Part shown: piece after piece, positions 42,925 through 55,600 of the stretch
Numbering within the stretch: position 1 is the first letter of the stretch
Layout of the letters: each line of letters starts with the position of its first letter
Assembly (NCBI GenBank): GCA_018873225.1
Contig: JAEILZ010000002.1
Location: 4,588,001 to 4,652,000 of the forward strand
Direction: 5' to 3'
Source of the DNA: [Phialemoniopsis] sp. UDSM-2020
Taxonomy: Eukaryota; Ascomycota; Sordariomycetes; Thyridiales; Thyridiaceae
Length of the DNA: 64,000 nt
Position numbers and translations under genes: made by a program
Notes under the pieces: model-generated
What the model was told of the DNA's origin: nothing
The model's database searches: none
Seen by the model: the letters and a program-made list of their open reading frames with translations, nothing else

Positions 42925-43652
42925 TTAGCAGCGTAAATCAAAATCAATGGCAGGCGAATTCATTCCCATGAAAAAGACTTCCTTCGCGCAGACTCACAAC
43001 CATGTAATGAAGCCATCGTGACCGGCATCGAAGAGCGAAGTGCTTCCGAACTACCCCTCCGAGATTCACCTCATCACCGTACCTCCGAGCTGCACCTCGC
43101 GCATGTACGAACCCTGCGCACATGGGCGTAGGATCCTCCGTGATCCTTCATTGGATCTGATCTGATTAGATAAGATAATTTGTCAAGTTGATGTTTAAAT
43201 GTCTCATTGCGGGTGGGGGAAGTGTAGATCCCGATCAGCGTCACAGTCCCGGGATCCTTGCCATTTCGTATCCTCCTAATGTGGATACCGGAGCCGGCCG
43301 GAGCTTCTGGCTACCCACACGCCCTCCCCTCCATCATCAGGGGGCCTCCCCCCCCCGGCCTTGGTACCCCCTGGACCTTAACACGCTTCTTGCACATGTG
43401 CCCGACAGCGGCGCTAATCGTCATTGCTTGGCAAGCGTAGGACGGAGCTGTTTGTTAGTCAACATGCAACATCGAGGCATGCACCTGTCAGAGACATAAG
43501 GTCCAACCTCACACTGAATGTGTTAGTCGCAGATGCCGGCCCAAACCTACGGGTCACTTATACCATAATTGTTACTGCATCTACAGACGTCATTTGCTAT
43601 TCTATTTGTGAGCGAGTTGGAATAGAGCAGCAGCATCGCAAAGAGCATTCAG
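42925..43652. other. Promoter region of the ferrichrome-type NRPS
   Basis: There is no supported gene. The region contains a GATA cluster at 43155-43178 and a run of ten C at 43349-43358. The short ORFs overlapping 43.2-43.9 kb are in the wrong frame. Confidence 0.6.
43155..43178 (+). promoter_or_regulatory. GATA cluster upstream of the NRPS (near-consensus iron-GATA plus tandem AGATAA)
   Basis: The stretch reads ATCTGATC, then ATCTGATTA at 43160-43168 (one mismatch to ATCWGATAA), then AGATAA at 43168 and 43173 overlapping by one base. It is about 475 bp upstream of the NRPS ATG. It looks like a compound site for a GATA factor. The overlap with the strict iron consensus is imperfect. Confidence 0.5.
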
Positions 43653-46600
43653 ATGCAGGACCCAAACCCTCTCCCTCGGCCGCCCGTGACGCAGCTTCGG
43701 CCCCTGCATACGCGCATCAAGCACGACGGCACATCTTCCGCAGATCAGCTGAGCTGGACAAGCTCGCTTGGATCGCCACCTGGCAGAGAGACTGTGCTGC
43801 AGGCCTTTGTCAGACTCGTCTCCCAGATAATCGTTGTCGACGCCGATGAGGCGTTCTGTATCCAGGATACTACACGTCGCGGCTACATCCAGGCTCGCGC
43901 TACTGAGAACCGGAAAGATGGTAGCTTTTCCTTTGTACAATATGGAGAGGAGCAGGGAGATATCCCTACGGACTTTTCGATAGGGCCAGGAAAGGTATGT
44001 CTGTCCTCTAATCCGGCCTCGACATTTGATATTGACAATGAGTCCAGGCCCTTCAGCTTCATGTCGACGATGGTCAGATACGGCTGATTGCGCATGCCAA
44101 AATCGTCCCGCAGCCAGGTCTCAATGCATTAGGACACATACTAGAAGACATCATTCTCGAGTCGGCGCATGACAGTATTACACGTGTCCAGCGATGGACG
44201 CATCCTTCGGTGTTGAACTTTCCCTCCCAGCAACGGCCGGTAAGATCAGGCGAAGGTCAGGCGCCGGAACCGGCACTGCTCCACCGATGGTTTGAGCAAA
44301 GGGTGCAGGAGTATCCCCAGAGAGTTGCGTTGGATTTCCTGGCCGATTTCGATGGCGTCACAAGGGTGCAATATACCTACCAGCAGCTGTCGAATGCGGC
44401 CACTGCCTTGGCCGTCAAACTTCATCAAGCAAGCTCCAAGTCAAGCGCGGCAGTCCGGACGGTAGCTGTAGCTATCGGTCCGTGCCCGGAGCTATATATC
44501 AGCTATCTAGCCGCTCTCAAAGCTGGCTTGGCTTTCTGTCCGCTACCTGTTGACGCACCTGAGGAGAGAATAGACGCACTGCTCGCCGACTTGAAGCCAG
44601 TAGCGGTTCTGGTGGAGGAATCGCGTAGTATCAAGTCAACTGCGGAGAACATCAGCGTCAGCAGTTATCTTGAGGCATGCGAGACTGGACCAGAGTCTCT
44701 ACCTCCTGTCACTGTCGCTGAAACAGACCCCGCCTACATTCTTTATACGTCGGGTACTACTGGCGTGCCCAAGGGCGTCATCGTGAGCCACATCTCTGCA
44801 GCATGCACGATCAGCGCTCTCAGCAGTCACTACGGATTTCCTTCCCCAGATACACCGAGATCTGACCGCCCGGTTCGATGGTTCCAGGGCGCAGCGCCAA
44901 CGTTTGATATATCGCTCTTTGAAATATTCTGGACGCTTAGCACTGGTTGCACGCTCTGCTCTGCCCCGAGACATCTCACTATGCAGAATGTGGACAAGGT
45001 GGTCACCACACTCAAGGCCGATATTACCAACGTTACACCTAGCTTCGCCAGCCTCATAGACCCTTCCTCGTTGCATGGTCTCATGGTAGGCGGTGAGGCA
45101 CCAACTACTCGACTTTTGCAAGACTTTGCTATCTACAACCCTTCAGCGAAGGACGCCCTTGCTGTGCCACAGGGCATCTACAATGGATATGGTCCCACGG
45201 AAGTGACCATTTACTCCCTTGCCCAGGCGCATGTTCCGGGTAACCAGCGTGGCTCAATTATCGGCTCGCCGCTGTCTACTTGTGGCGTTCTTATCGTTGG
45301 CGAGCAGGCCGGGAGCCTAGAGCCTGTGCCGATGGGGGCGACGGGTGAGCTGGTTCTTACGGGTCCCCAGGTCAGCAGGGCAGGCTACCTCAACCGCCCC
45401 GAGGAGACGGCCAAGGCCTTCACCGACGATCTCAAGTGGGGTCGTGCGTACAGAACTGGCGATCGTGCTAGAATCGTCTGGAACGAGCAAGGCGAGCCTG
45501 TTGTCGAGTTCCTAGGACGAATGTCAGACGCCCAGGTGAAGCTTTCTGGCAGGCGTGTTGAGCTCGGCGAGATCGAGAGTGTCCTGGCAAGCAAGGCTGA
45601 AGGCGTACAGCAGACGCTGGCGTGTGTCTGGAAACCTCAGAGTGGCGCACCAGGCTCCGAGAGAGTTGTGAGTCTAGCCGTCGTTGACTCAAAGAGCACG
45701 CTAGACTTTGAGGCCGTGCGTACACAATGCATTGAGGCTGCACAGCACCACCTGCCGGACTATATGAGGCCCGTCCGAATCTTGCGAGTCGACGCGCTGC
45801 CTCGTTCAGTTTCTGGCAAGGTTGATCGCAAAGCGGCGTCACTATACGTGCAAAACACACTACGAACATCAGCGAACACCACGGCCGCTGTACCAGAGGC
45901 ACAGGTCCTAGACAACGCCGAAGATGCCGCTCTCGAGTCTGAGCTCATCGAGATGCTTTCCACTATCGTTAGCGACGACCCAACCGCCGTACCCTGCTTG
46001 ACGACAACTACTAAGCTTGCAGAGGTTGGAGTCGATAGTCTCCGCGCCATGAGACTCTTGCGCGAGATTCGGAAACGGTGGCCAGATTCAAAGCATCTGC
46101 AGCCATCCTTACGCTTGCTTCTCGATCCTGAAGCCAGCATACGATCCGTCTTCTTCACAACATCGTCAAGCAGCAAAGTTTCTGCTGGCATCACCGCGGA
46201 GAAATCCAAAGCACAACGACGGCTCGCTGACTTTGCTGCCCGTCACACGGCAGAGTCTCTCGCGAAGCTCGGCTCCATCAGCACCACCGATGTTGAGATG
46301 GTGCTACCTACAACAAGTACGCAAAGCCAGTTGGCCATGAGCTTTGCCATGGATCGACGTAATTACATCAGCCACACGACTCTACCGCTTAAGGCCAACA
46401 CCTCACTCGACACCCTTGAGAAAGCTGTCAACGCTGTGCTCGATAGACACGCCATCTACCGGTGTGCCATTGTAGGATGCAACGATGATCTCTCGCCGTT
46501 CGCTCAAGTCATTCTGAAGCCTGATGCATGGCATAAATGGACGAGCAAGGAGCCCAGAGTAATTCGCCGGCAAGGACCTGCAAGCACGAATCCTCAGAAG

Positions 46601-49600
46601 TGGCTTGACTTGGCCAATCAATATTTAGAGTTCAATTCTCAGAAGTTGTATCATGTACAGATCATCCAAGGTGGCAGCGAGTCTAGTGGCAGCAATGATT
46701 TGGTCGTAATCAGCGTGGCCCATTGTCTCTGCGATGGCGCATCGCTGGAAGTACTGCTCACCGACATTTCCGGAGAATATGCAGGTCTTGATCCTCTGGC
46801 ACGGCTTTCTGTCGAGGATTCAGTGATGGAATGGGTCTCTGCCGTGAAACCTGAGACAGACAAGCTTTGGCAAGAGTCTCTCAAAGGCTGGGAGGCTGAG
46901 AGCTTCCACGCCCTGAGCGGCAACAATCTCAAATCGCCCGCGCCGGGTGTTCCGGCCGACTATGGGCATGTGATGGTTCAATTTGCAAGTGAGCTGCGAT
47001 GGCAGACGCTTGAGGCCAGGAGCAGGGGCTTGGGTGCTTCGCCCTTGTCCGTTTTGCAAGCATCTTGGTCCTTGCTCCTACGAATCTTCTCAGAGGCCAA
47101 CACCGAGGACATCGTATTTGGCAGTGTTCTCTCTGGCCAAGATGAAGCCGCTCATGCTCCTACCTTCTCGGTGGTTCCGTGCCGGGTTCCTCTCCCTGAT
47201 CGACAGACTGTTCGTGAGCTTTGTGACATTCTTGTCAATAACTCTCGGCTCGCTCAGAGCCACCGCAATCTGTCCTTTGGCATATTCGAGACTCTGCCAT
47301 ACAACACTGCACTGGCTCTTCAGGCATATTCTCCTCCTGAGAACAGCTCAGGACAAGGCCAGGATGTGACCGCTATGGTGCCCTGGACCGAGGTGCGCAC
47401 TGCCGCCATCCGCTACGACTTCGATATTTTCACCGAGGTGTTCCCCACTGGTGCTCTCTCTGGAGATAGCAAGAAAGACACGATGCTGTTCAAGCTCACA
47501 TATCGTGACGACGCGTTGTCTGAAACGTCAGCGCAAGTCATTGTGAACCAATTTGCAGCATTGACTGAGGCCCTGCTGACCTCCAAAGCCGACGACCTCG
47601 TACAAGCCTTGCCGGCGCACCTACCGAGAGGCCTGCTGTCCGCGGAGGGCACCATCCCAGTTAGTACGCATGATCCTCTGGAGAAAGAACGCTTGATACA
47701 AGAACGTGTCGAAGTTCTCCATGCCCAATTCGAGAGCCAGGCCGCAGCAACCCCAGACCTCCTGGCCTTGAGATTCTATACATCTCTCGACTCCCCGCCC
47801 GTCGAGCTAACCTATTCTGAGCTCGATGCTCGGGCTAACGGCCTGGCAAACATACTCCGCGAGGAAGATGTTGAGGTTATCCCCATCTGCATGCAACGAA
47901 GCGTGGAGCTATATGTCTCCATTCTGGCCATTCTCAAATCCGGCTCGGCCTGGTCTCCCATCGATGAGACTTCGCCTGTCCTGAGACGAACCTCGTTGAT
48001 CGCCAGGACGCAGGCCAAGGTACTCCTCACAAACACCGATTCTTTCTCCCTGGTCGAGCCTTGTCTGGCCCACGAAAGCTTGGCTGGTGTGCGCGTGATC
48101 CTCGTCGACCAATACATCAACGAGAAGACGCCGGTGAGGGCCCAGCCGCGAAAAGGTATCCAGGCTTCGCGATCGGCCATCGGTGGTCAGGACCTCGCTT
48201 ACCTTCTGTGGACCTCCGGCACAACTGGCGAGCCGAAGGGCGTTATGATCCAGCATTATGCTGCCGCGAATGCCATGCGTGACCTCCAGGTCCGGGTCGA
48301 GCATGACGAGAAGGCCGGCCAAGTGCGCACGCTGCAGCTGTCAGCCTACAGCTTCGACGTGTTCGTCCAAGATTTGTTTTACACTTGGGGCTTGGCAGGC
48401 AGTGTCATCAGCGGAACGAGGGAACTGGTGCTGGGCACATTTACCGAGTTTGTCAACAAGTCTCGCCCGACGCACGCTCATCTTACCCCATCCTTCGGTG
48501 CCAGCATCAATGTTGAGGAGATCGTTGGCTCCACTCTGCAATTTGTCACTTTCATTGGTGAAAAGCTGACAGAAGATGTCGCCGAAGCTTGGGCTGCACC
48601 AGAAGTTACCACGAAAGCGTACAACACGTATGGTCCAGCCGAAAACGCCGTCGTGTCAACCATGAGACAGTTCTTCGGGAAGAGCCGCGACCAGGCCAAG
48701 GCTGCCAACGTAGGCTTCCCGCTGACGCCCTGCACAGCGTACGTCGTCCGCGAAGTCATGGACCCAGATGACGCCGAGAAGAAACGGTGGGAGCTTGTTC
48801 CTCGCTATGGCGTCGGCGAGCTGGCGCTTGGTGGCGCTCAGGTGGGCAAGGGCTACCTCAACAATGAAGCCAAGACGACCAAGGCATTCATTCAGGGAGG
48901 TCCCGGCATCGACGAGCGGATCTACCTCACTGGAGACATGGTGCGTCTCAATGATCACGGGTTTGAATTCCTTGGCCGGAACGACGATTTAGTCAAGATC
49001 ACGGGCATCCGCATAGAACTGAGCGAGATTAGTGCGGCATGCGCTAATGTCAAGGACGAGGAGCCGGCCGTCGAGCATGTCGAGACTCTGTATCTGCCCC
49101 GCCCAGGCGCCAGTGGTGGTGATGCCAGCCACAAGGTCGTTGTCACCTTTGTCTCCGTCAAGAAGCAGGGTGTCGACACAGGCAAGATCCGCACCCAGAT
49201 CTTCAAGAAAGCGAGGGAGGTGCTGCCAGCATATATGGTCCCTGGCCATGTAGTGGTCCTGGACACCACTATGCCACGCACAGCTTCCAACAAGGTCGAT
49301 CGAAAGGCCTTGCAAGCTATCTACAACGACTCAGACCTTGACGTCTTGGCCGGGCGGGATACTGGCGCCGGCGAGAGCGCTGTCGCCAAGGTAGAATGGT
49401 CTGAGGAGCAGCTTCCGGTTGTCAAAGCGATTGCAGACAACTTCAAAGTGCCACTTGAGCCTCTCAACCCGGATGACAGCTTGGCCGGTCTGGGTTTCAG
49501 CTCGCTGCAAGTCACGAAGTTGGCCTGGGCGTTGCGGCGTCAGATGGGCTGCAACGTTGGCGTTCTCGACTTGATGCGGTGCCAGACTTTAGGTGAAGTG

Positions 49601-52600
49601 GTTGAGGTCGTCGTGCGATCGATGAAGAGGGCTCAGGGTACAGACGCGAAGACCCGACCAGCTAATGAAGTCTCCTGGGTATCGTCTCTCAAAACAAAGC
49701 TTACCAAGAGTTTGCACGGAGGACTACGACCGGAAAACACAGCCTACATTCTCCCCGCCACCCCAGTCCAGGAGTCACTGCTTGTGGAAACGATGATTGA
49801 GCCAGGAGCATACTGGTCCCACCGTATCTTTGATCTCGGTCACCTCGGCCAGATTGATGCGTCTCGCCTGAAGAATGCATGGACGGGTGCCGCTGCTCAG
49901 CTTGATATTCTTCGAACAGTCTTCGCCCCCCTCTCACAGTTTTCCGTGCAAGGAGCAAACTCCAAGGCCGTTAACAGTGCACAATGGGCTCGCTCACAAG
50001 GTGTCAGTGCGACTGTGCTTCAGATCGTTCTCGACAAGCCCGATATTCACTGGGCTACACTTGACGACGCAGATGCGGAGAGCCTCGCTGTCCTTGCTAG
50101 AAAGATTCAAGTCGAGCGAACACCTTTGGGAGGCAACACACCTAATCTTCCGTGGGCGGTCACGTTCTCCAAGGCCGATAACAAGATGATGCTCAGCATG
50201 CACCATGCGCTACACGACGGAGAGTCTTCTCTCATGCTGCTTGACGTCGTTGCAACTCTGTACCGCAACCCGAAGAGCGATTTCGCACTTCAGAGTGGCC
50301 CTCTGAGCATGGTAAGGGGTTTGGAGCTGGGCCTATTGCCATCTATTGCTCAGCGAGACGAGGCCCGCTCTGCGTGGAACAAGCACTTGCACGGCCTCGT
50401 GGAAGCCGATGGGCCTCTGAACGCTCCATTCCCTGATCTCACAGAGTCTCGACAGAAACAGGAGCGAATGATTCGTTCTGCCAAGGCAACGATTCCCAAG
50501 CAGCTGCTCGAGCTTCCAGCTGGTATGCCTGATTTACCAAGGCTCGTCCAATCCGCCTTTGGCTGCGTGCTGGCAACTATCCTCGAGTTGAAGACCGTTG
50601 TTCTCGGCCAGACTGTATCGCAGAGAATCTTGCACCCAGATCTCGCGCGAGTTGTGGGCCCGGCCATGGCCACTCTACCCGTCGCTGTCCGCTCACACGC
50701 TTCGAGTGCTCAGGAACTCTGGACGGAGATGGGCCGCGACGCTACGTCTTTGACCCGAAGTGCGCATAACCTACACCCTGTGGATATCAAGAAGATGATC
50801 AATGAGGGCAACGGCGAGAGCAACGCTCCCTTCCCAGCTCTTTTCGTCTATCATCCCGCCGCTACCGCTGGTCAGGATGATCACGTCGATGCTGGGCTTG
50901 AGATTTTCCGCGAAACTGGTCAAGCCTTATCGCTGAACGTAGAACACCCAATGGCCTTGAACATCTTCGAAGCCGACAACTATCTCGAGCTAACCGGTGA
51001 TTCTCGACGTATCTCCCAAGCGATGCTTGAGCTCATGCTGGACCAAATTCTTGCCCAGGCTCGCGTCATGGTGGAGCGCCCGCAGGTGCCTCTGTATCAG
51101 CTCAGCAATTTCATGAGCCCCGATATCGTCTCTGTGGCTGGAGAGCATGCCATCCTTGTTGGTACAGAGATTACAAGGAATCCGGCAGAACTCGTCACCA
51201 AGAAGGCGAAGGAGCACCCTGACTGGATCGCTGTCGAGGAGATCTTCTTAGAAGATTCCGACGACGGCGGCGACGACCGCATCACTATCAAGGGTATCAC
51301 ATACCATGACCTAGAGGTTCTAGTCAACGCCATCGCCTCCAAGCTGACTAGCCACGAGTCGAAACTCCAGCCTGACGACGTCGTTGCTCTGTACCTTGGA
51401 CGGGACACGAAGTCTTTGGCTGCCATCTTAGCCATTTTCAAGTGTGGCTACATATATCTGCCTATCGATGGGGATCTCCCTGCAGCTAGAAAGCAGCTCC
51501 TGGTCCGTGATGCGGGCGCCAAGCTTGTCATCAGCACGGAAACCTTGATAGGCGATTTGAACTTGGATCCGAAGAGCGACCCTCCTTCTGTCTTGCTCCC
51601 TGATAGTGACGATGCGCTAAAAATCATTCGAACCTGGCCCGACACAGTCTCACAGAGACCTGCCGCAAGTGGCGATGGAGGCTACCTGCTCTATACGTCT
51701 GGCTCGACCGGCCGCCCCAAGGGGGTCCGAGTCACAAACGAGAATCTGCTTCACTTTATCTCCGCCATGACGAAACGCCTCATCGAAGCCAACGCAGACA
51801 CAGCCAACTTAGGAGGTGTTGGCAAGTACCTCAATGTCGCCTCCCGAGCATTCGACACCCACCTTACCTCCATGTTCGCTGCGTGGCACCTTGGCTTCCG
51901 TTCCGCTATTGGCATGGACCGCAATGGTATTTTTGCCAGCTTGCAGCAGGTTATTAATGAGGTCAAGATTACGCACATGGGATCCGTACCTTCTGTGCTC
52001 TTGCAGCTGGGCCTGCGTCTCAAGGACGTGCCTTCGATGCGGGTCCTCACATTCGGCGGCGAAAAGGCATCTCACGAGCTGTTCGAGCAACTCAACACTG
52101 GAAATCCCAAGGCAGCACTCATGAACTTCTACGGCCCGACCGAAGCTACCATTGGCTGCTTGAGCCACATCGTGGGTCACCACTCTAACGCACGCAACTT
52201 GGGTCTGCCTCTACCCGGCCTGGAGGCTCTTCTCCTCGTGCCCGGAGAAGGCGATGAGCAGGTTATCGCTCGAAAGGGCCAGCCCGGAGAGTTCTGCATT
52301 GCTGGACCACAGGTGGCTGTCGGCTACCTAGACAGGCCTGAAGAGAACGCCAAGGGCTTCCAGTACACCACGTTGCTAGGAGGCGGCAAGAAGCGCATCT
52401 ACAGGACGGGTGATATCATGAGGATGATGCACGATGGCACCGTCGAGTTCCTCGGCAGAAGAGACCAACAAACCAAGATCCGCGGTCAGCGCTTCGAGAT
52501 TGGTGAGGTTGAGGCTTTCATCAAGAAGGTCGTTGTCGAGCAAGGAGCTCTGGACGTGGCCGCCGCGGTCGTCGATCAGAGACTGGTCGGCTTCTTGGCG

Positions 52601-55600
52601 CGAAAGAGGAACACCTTGCTCAAGGCAGAGCTCGACGCTGAGCCGGAACTGCTGTCTCAACAGAGCCAGGCTCTGCAAGCCGTGCTGACAGCCGTAGAGC
52701 AGGCATGCCAAAAGGGGCTTCCAGCTTTCATGGTCCCTGAGATGATGTGGTTATCCAAGATTCCATTCCTGGCTGCGTCCGGGAAGACCGACACCAAGTT
52801 GCTCATCAAACTGGCGAACGAGTTCGCGGCCCTCCAACAGAGTCCACAAACCACCGACACTCCTTCTGCCACCAAGGCCGCTCCTCTAAGCGAAGCAGAG
52901 GTGGAAGTTGTTGCGGCGCTTCAGGAGGCTCTAGGCAACAAGGTCATTGCTACCTCTACCAGCAGCATTCGCAGCCTGGGTATTAACAGCCTTTCGGGCA
53001 TGCACCTTGTGTCCCTACTCAAGCAGCGCGGCTTCGTCAAGGTTATGCTTGCAGACCTGCTCTCGCCCTCGTGCACTGTGGGCTCACTCGCTCGATCCGT
53101 CGGTGCGGACGTCACCTTCAACGGTCCTGTGACTAGCAACAGTAGCTCCACGAAGGAGCTGAGTCTCAAGGACATCGGACTTAGTGCAAGCAATCTAGAT
53201 GAAGCCAACATTGAAGCTGTGCTTCCTTGTCTGCCCCTACAGTCATCTCTGGTTGCGCTGTCCCTGAACTGGCTCGGCTCAGACCAGGAGATGTACGGCA
53301 GCGATGTACCCTACGTCACGCAATTCAATTATCAGCTCGGTCCTGGCACAGATGTTGCTCGATGGAGAAATATTGCTGAGCAAGTTGTCGCCTCGGAGGC
53401 AATGTTGCGAACCTGTTTTGTGCAGCGTGAAGAAGATGGCCAGATATTCCAGGTCGTCTTGCAGTCGGCACCATCGCCTTTTGACGGTCAAGATAACACT
53501 GCTGCCCTGGTCGCTCAGATGGGCTCCCGACCGCCCGTTCGCCTGCATATCCAGGAGGACCAGGCCTCTGCAAGAGCATCCGTCTCGTTGTTGATTCACC
53601 ACGCTTTGTATGATGGTTCGGCTATTGCAATTCTTCGAAACAAGATTGAGCAGGCCTACTCCAGTGGTGGTGCAGCCATGGTGTCCGGCAATCAGAGTCT
53701 CTCCACTTTGCGAAGCCTCGCGAACCACTGCGACCTTACTACCAAAGACATTCAGACCATCAAAGGCTCATGGCAGGCCAAATTACGCGACATCCAACCC
53801 TGCCGCGTCGGTGCTGACATCGATCAGGAGAAGAAGCACAGTGCCACACGCTCGATCCGACGCCTGCCTTTCACAACCGCAGATCTTAAGGCGAAGCTGC
53901 AAGTCGGAGAAGGAGGTTCTGTTTCCGTTTCCACCGCCTTCCAGCTTGCCACGGCGCTATGTCTCGCATATTTGACCAAGAGACGGTCTCCGGTCTACGG
54001 ATTCACCATGTCGCTGAGGCCCCTATTGGGCCATGTCGCCGATGACGTGAACGACTTTGTCGGGCCTTGTCTGAATACCATCATTCATGCAATTACTCTG
54101 GAGAGTGCAAACGAGACACTGCCTCACCTAGCCGAGAGAGTTCATCAAGACCATTCCAGTGTCTGTGAGGGCAATATGCCACTGGTGACGGCTGACAAGA
54201 TCCAGCGTTGGGCCGGCCTGGAAGAGAAGCTATTCGACAGCCTTCTAACCATCAATGTCTTTCCCTCAGATGACGGCCCGACTGACAGACAGGCCGAGCC
54301 GGGTCATATGAGTCCTCTGCCAAGCACATCCAAGATTGACTTGGCCTTGACGATTGACATCGACCTACATGGCGATGGCAGCATCGACTTACTACTCGCA
54401 TCCGCTGGCGTTTTGACACAAGCACAGCTCGAGGGCGCGGGGGCTTTGTTCGAGAAAATTGTCGTCAACTCTGCAAACAACACTGCCACGGTAGAACAAT
54501 TTGCCTCCGTGAACTTCGATGCTGCCAGTGTCGTTCCCAAAGCCATCACCAACGGAGTTTCCAAGCAAGCCGGCCCTCAGTCAACAGACAAGCGCTTCGA
54601 CGCGGCTTTGGCTAGCGTACGGTACACAGTCTGTCGCCTACTACGCTTGGATGAGGCCGATGTTAATGCACAAAGCCCCGAGTCAACCTCGCTCTATAGG
54701 CTCGGTCTCGACTCCATTAACGTCCTCCCCTTCGTCAAGCGCATCAACAAGCTCGAGGGAATCAAGATTACCCCTAATGCTGTGATTCGGGCCCGTACAC
54801 TACATGGGGTTGCATCGCTTGTTCACCAGGCAAAGGCGAAGAGCGAAGCCGGTGTTCCAATTGTCAATGGTCACAGCGGGAAGCATGCCAATGGCGACGT
54901 TGCTCAGGACATCCAGTCTGTGGGAGGCCAAGTGTCTTACGAGCAGACTTTGCAACAGCTGGCTGGCGATCTCCTCTTCATTGCCACACCACTGCAAGAG
55001 GGCATGCTGAGTGCCTCCATGGCTTTTGCCGACCAGGCGTACACATACACCCATACGATGCAGCTGTCCGACGTCGCCCGCAAACAGGACACTCTCAGCT
55101 TTGAACGATTCTTCGCCGCCGTCAAAGATACCGTGCAGGCTTGCGAGATCCTCAGGACCCGTTTCATCTTTACCAGCAACGATGATGCACCGTGGGTTGG
55201 TCTTGTCTCGCCGACGGAGCAGAGCGATCTTGTCAAATGGTCTGTCTCCAAGTCGGGCGTGGTGCAGCTCAGGATCCATCACGCTCTGTACGATGCCGGT
55301 TCCATCCAGGGTGTGTGGCGACTTCTGGAAGATAATTATTCCAAGCGTCTCATGGGCCAGGAAGCAGATCAGGATCACCAAGAGCTCGCACGATATCTGT
55401 TCCGCCCCTTTGCCAAGCTGTCTGCGATGGCACAGAAGAGCGCTGTGGCATTCTGGACAAACACAGTGCAAGACTACACATATCAGCCTGTCAAATTCTC
55501 CGACGAATCTCTGCATGCTTCGTCTTCTTTCTATTTCAGTCTGAATGAGAGAGAATTTTCGAGCCTGCAAGCTAGATGCAGAGAGGCGAGCGTCACTCCC

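Noticed and set aside
43349..43358. Run of ten C in the NRPS promoter
   Set aside because: A single homopolymer run with no partner. It may also be a sequencing-length artefact, and no function can be argued.
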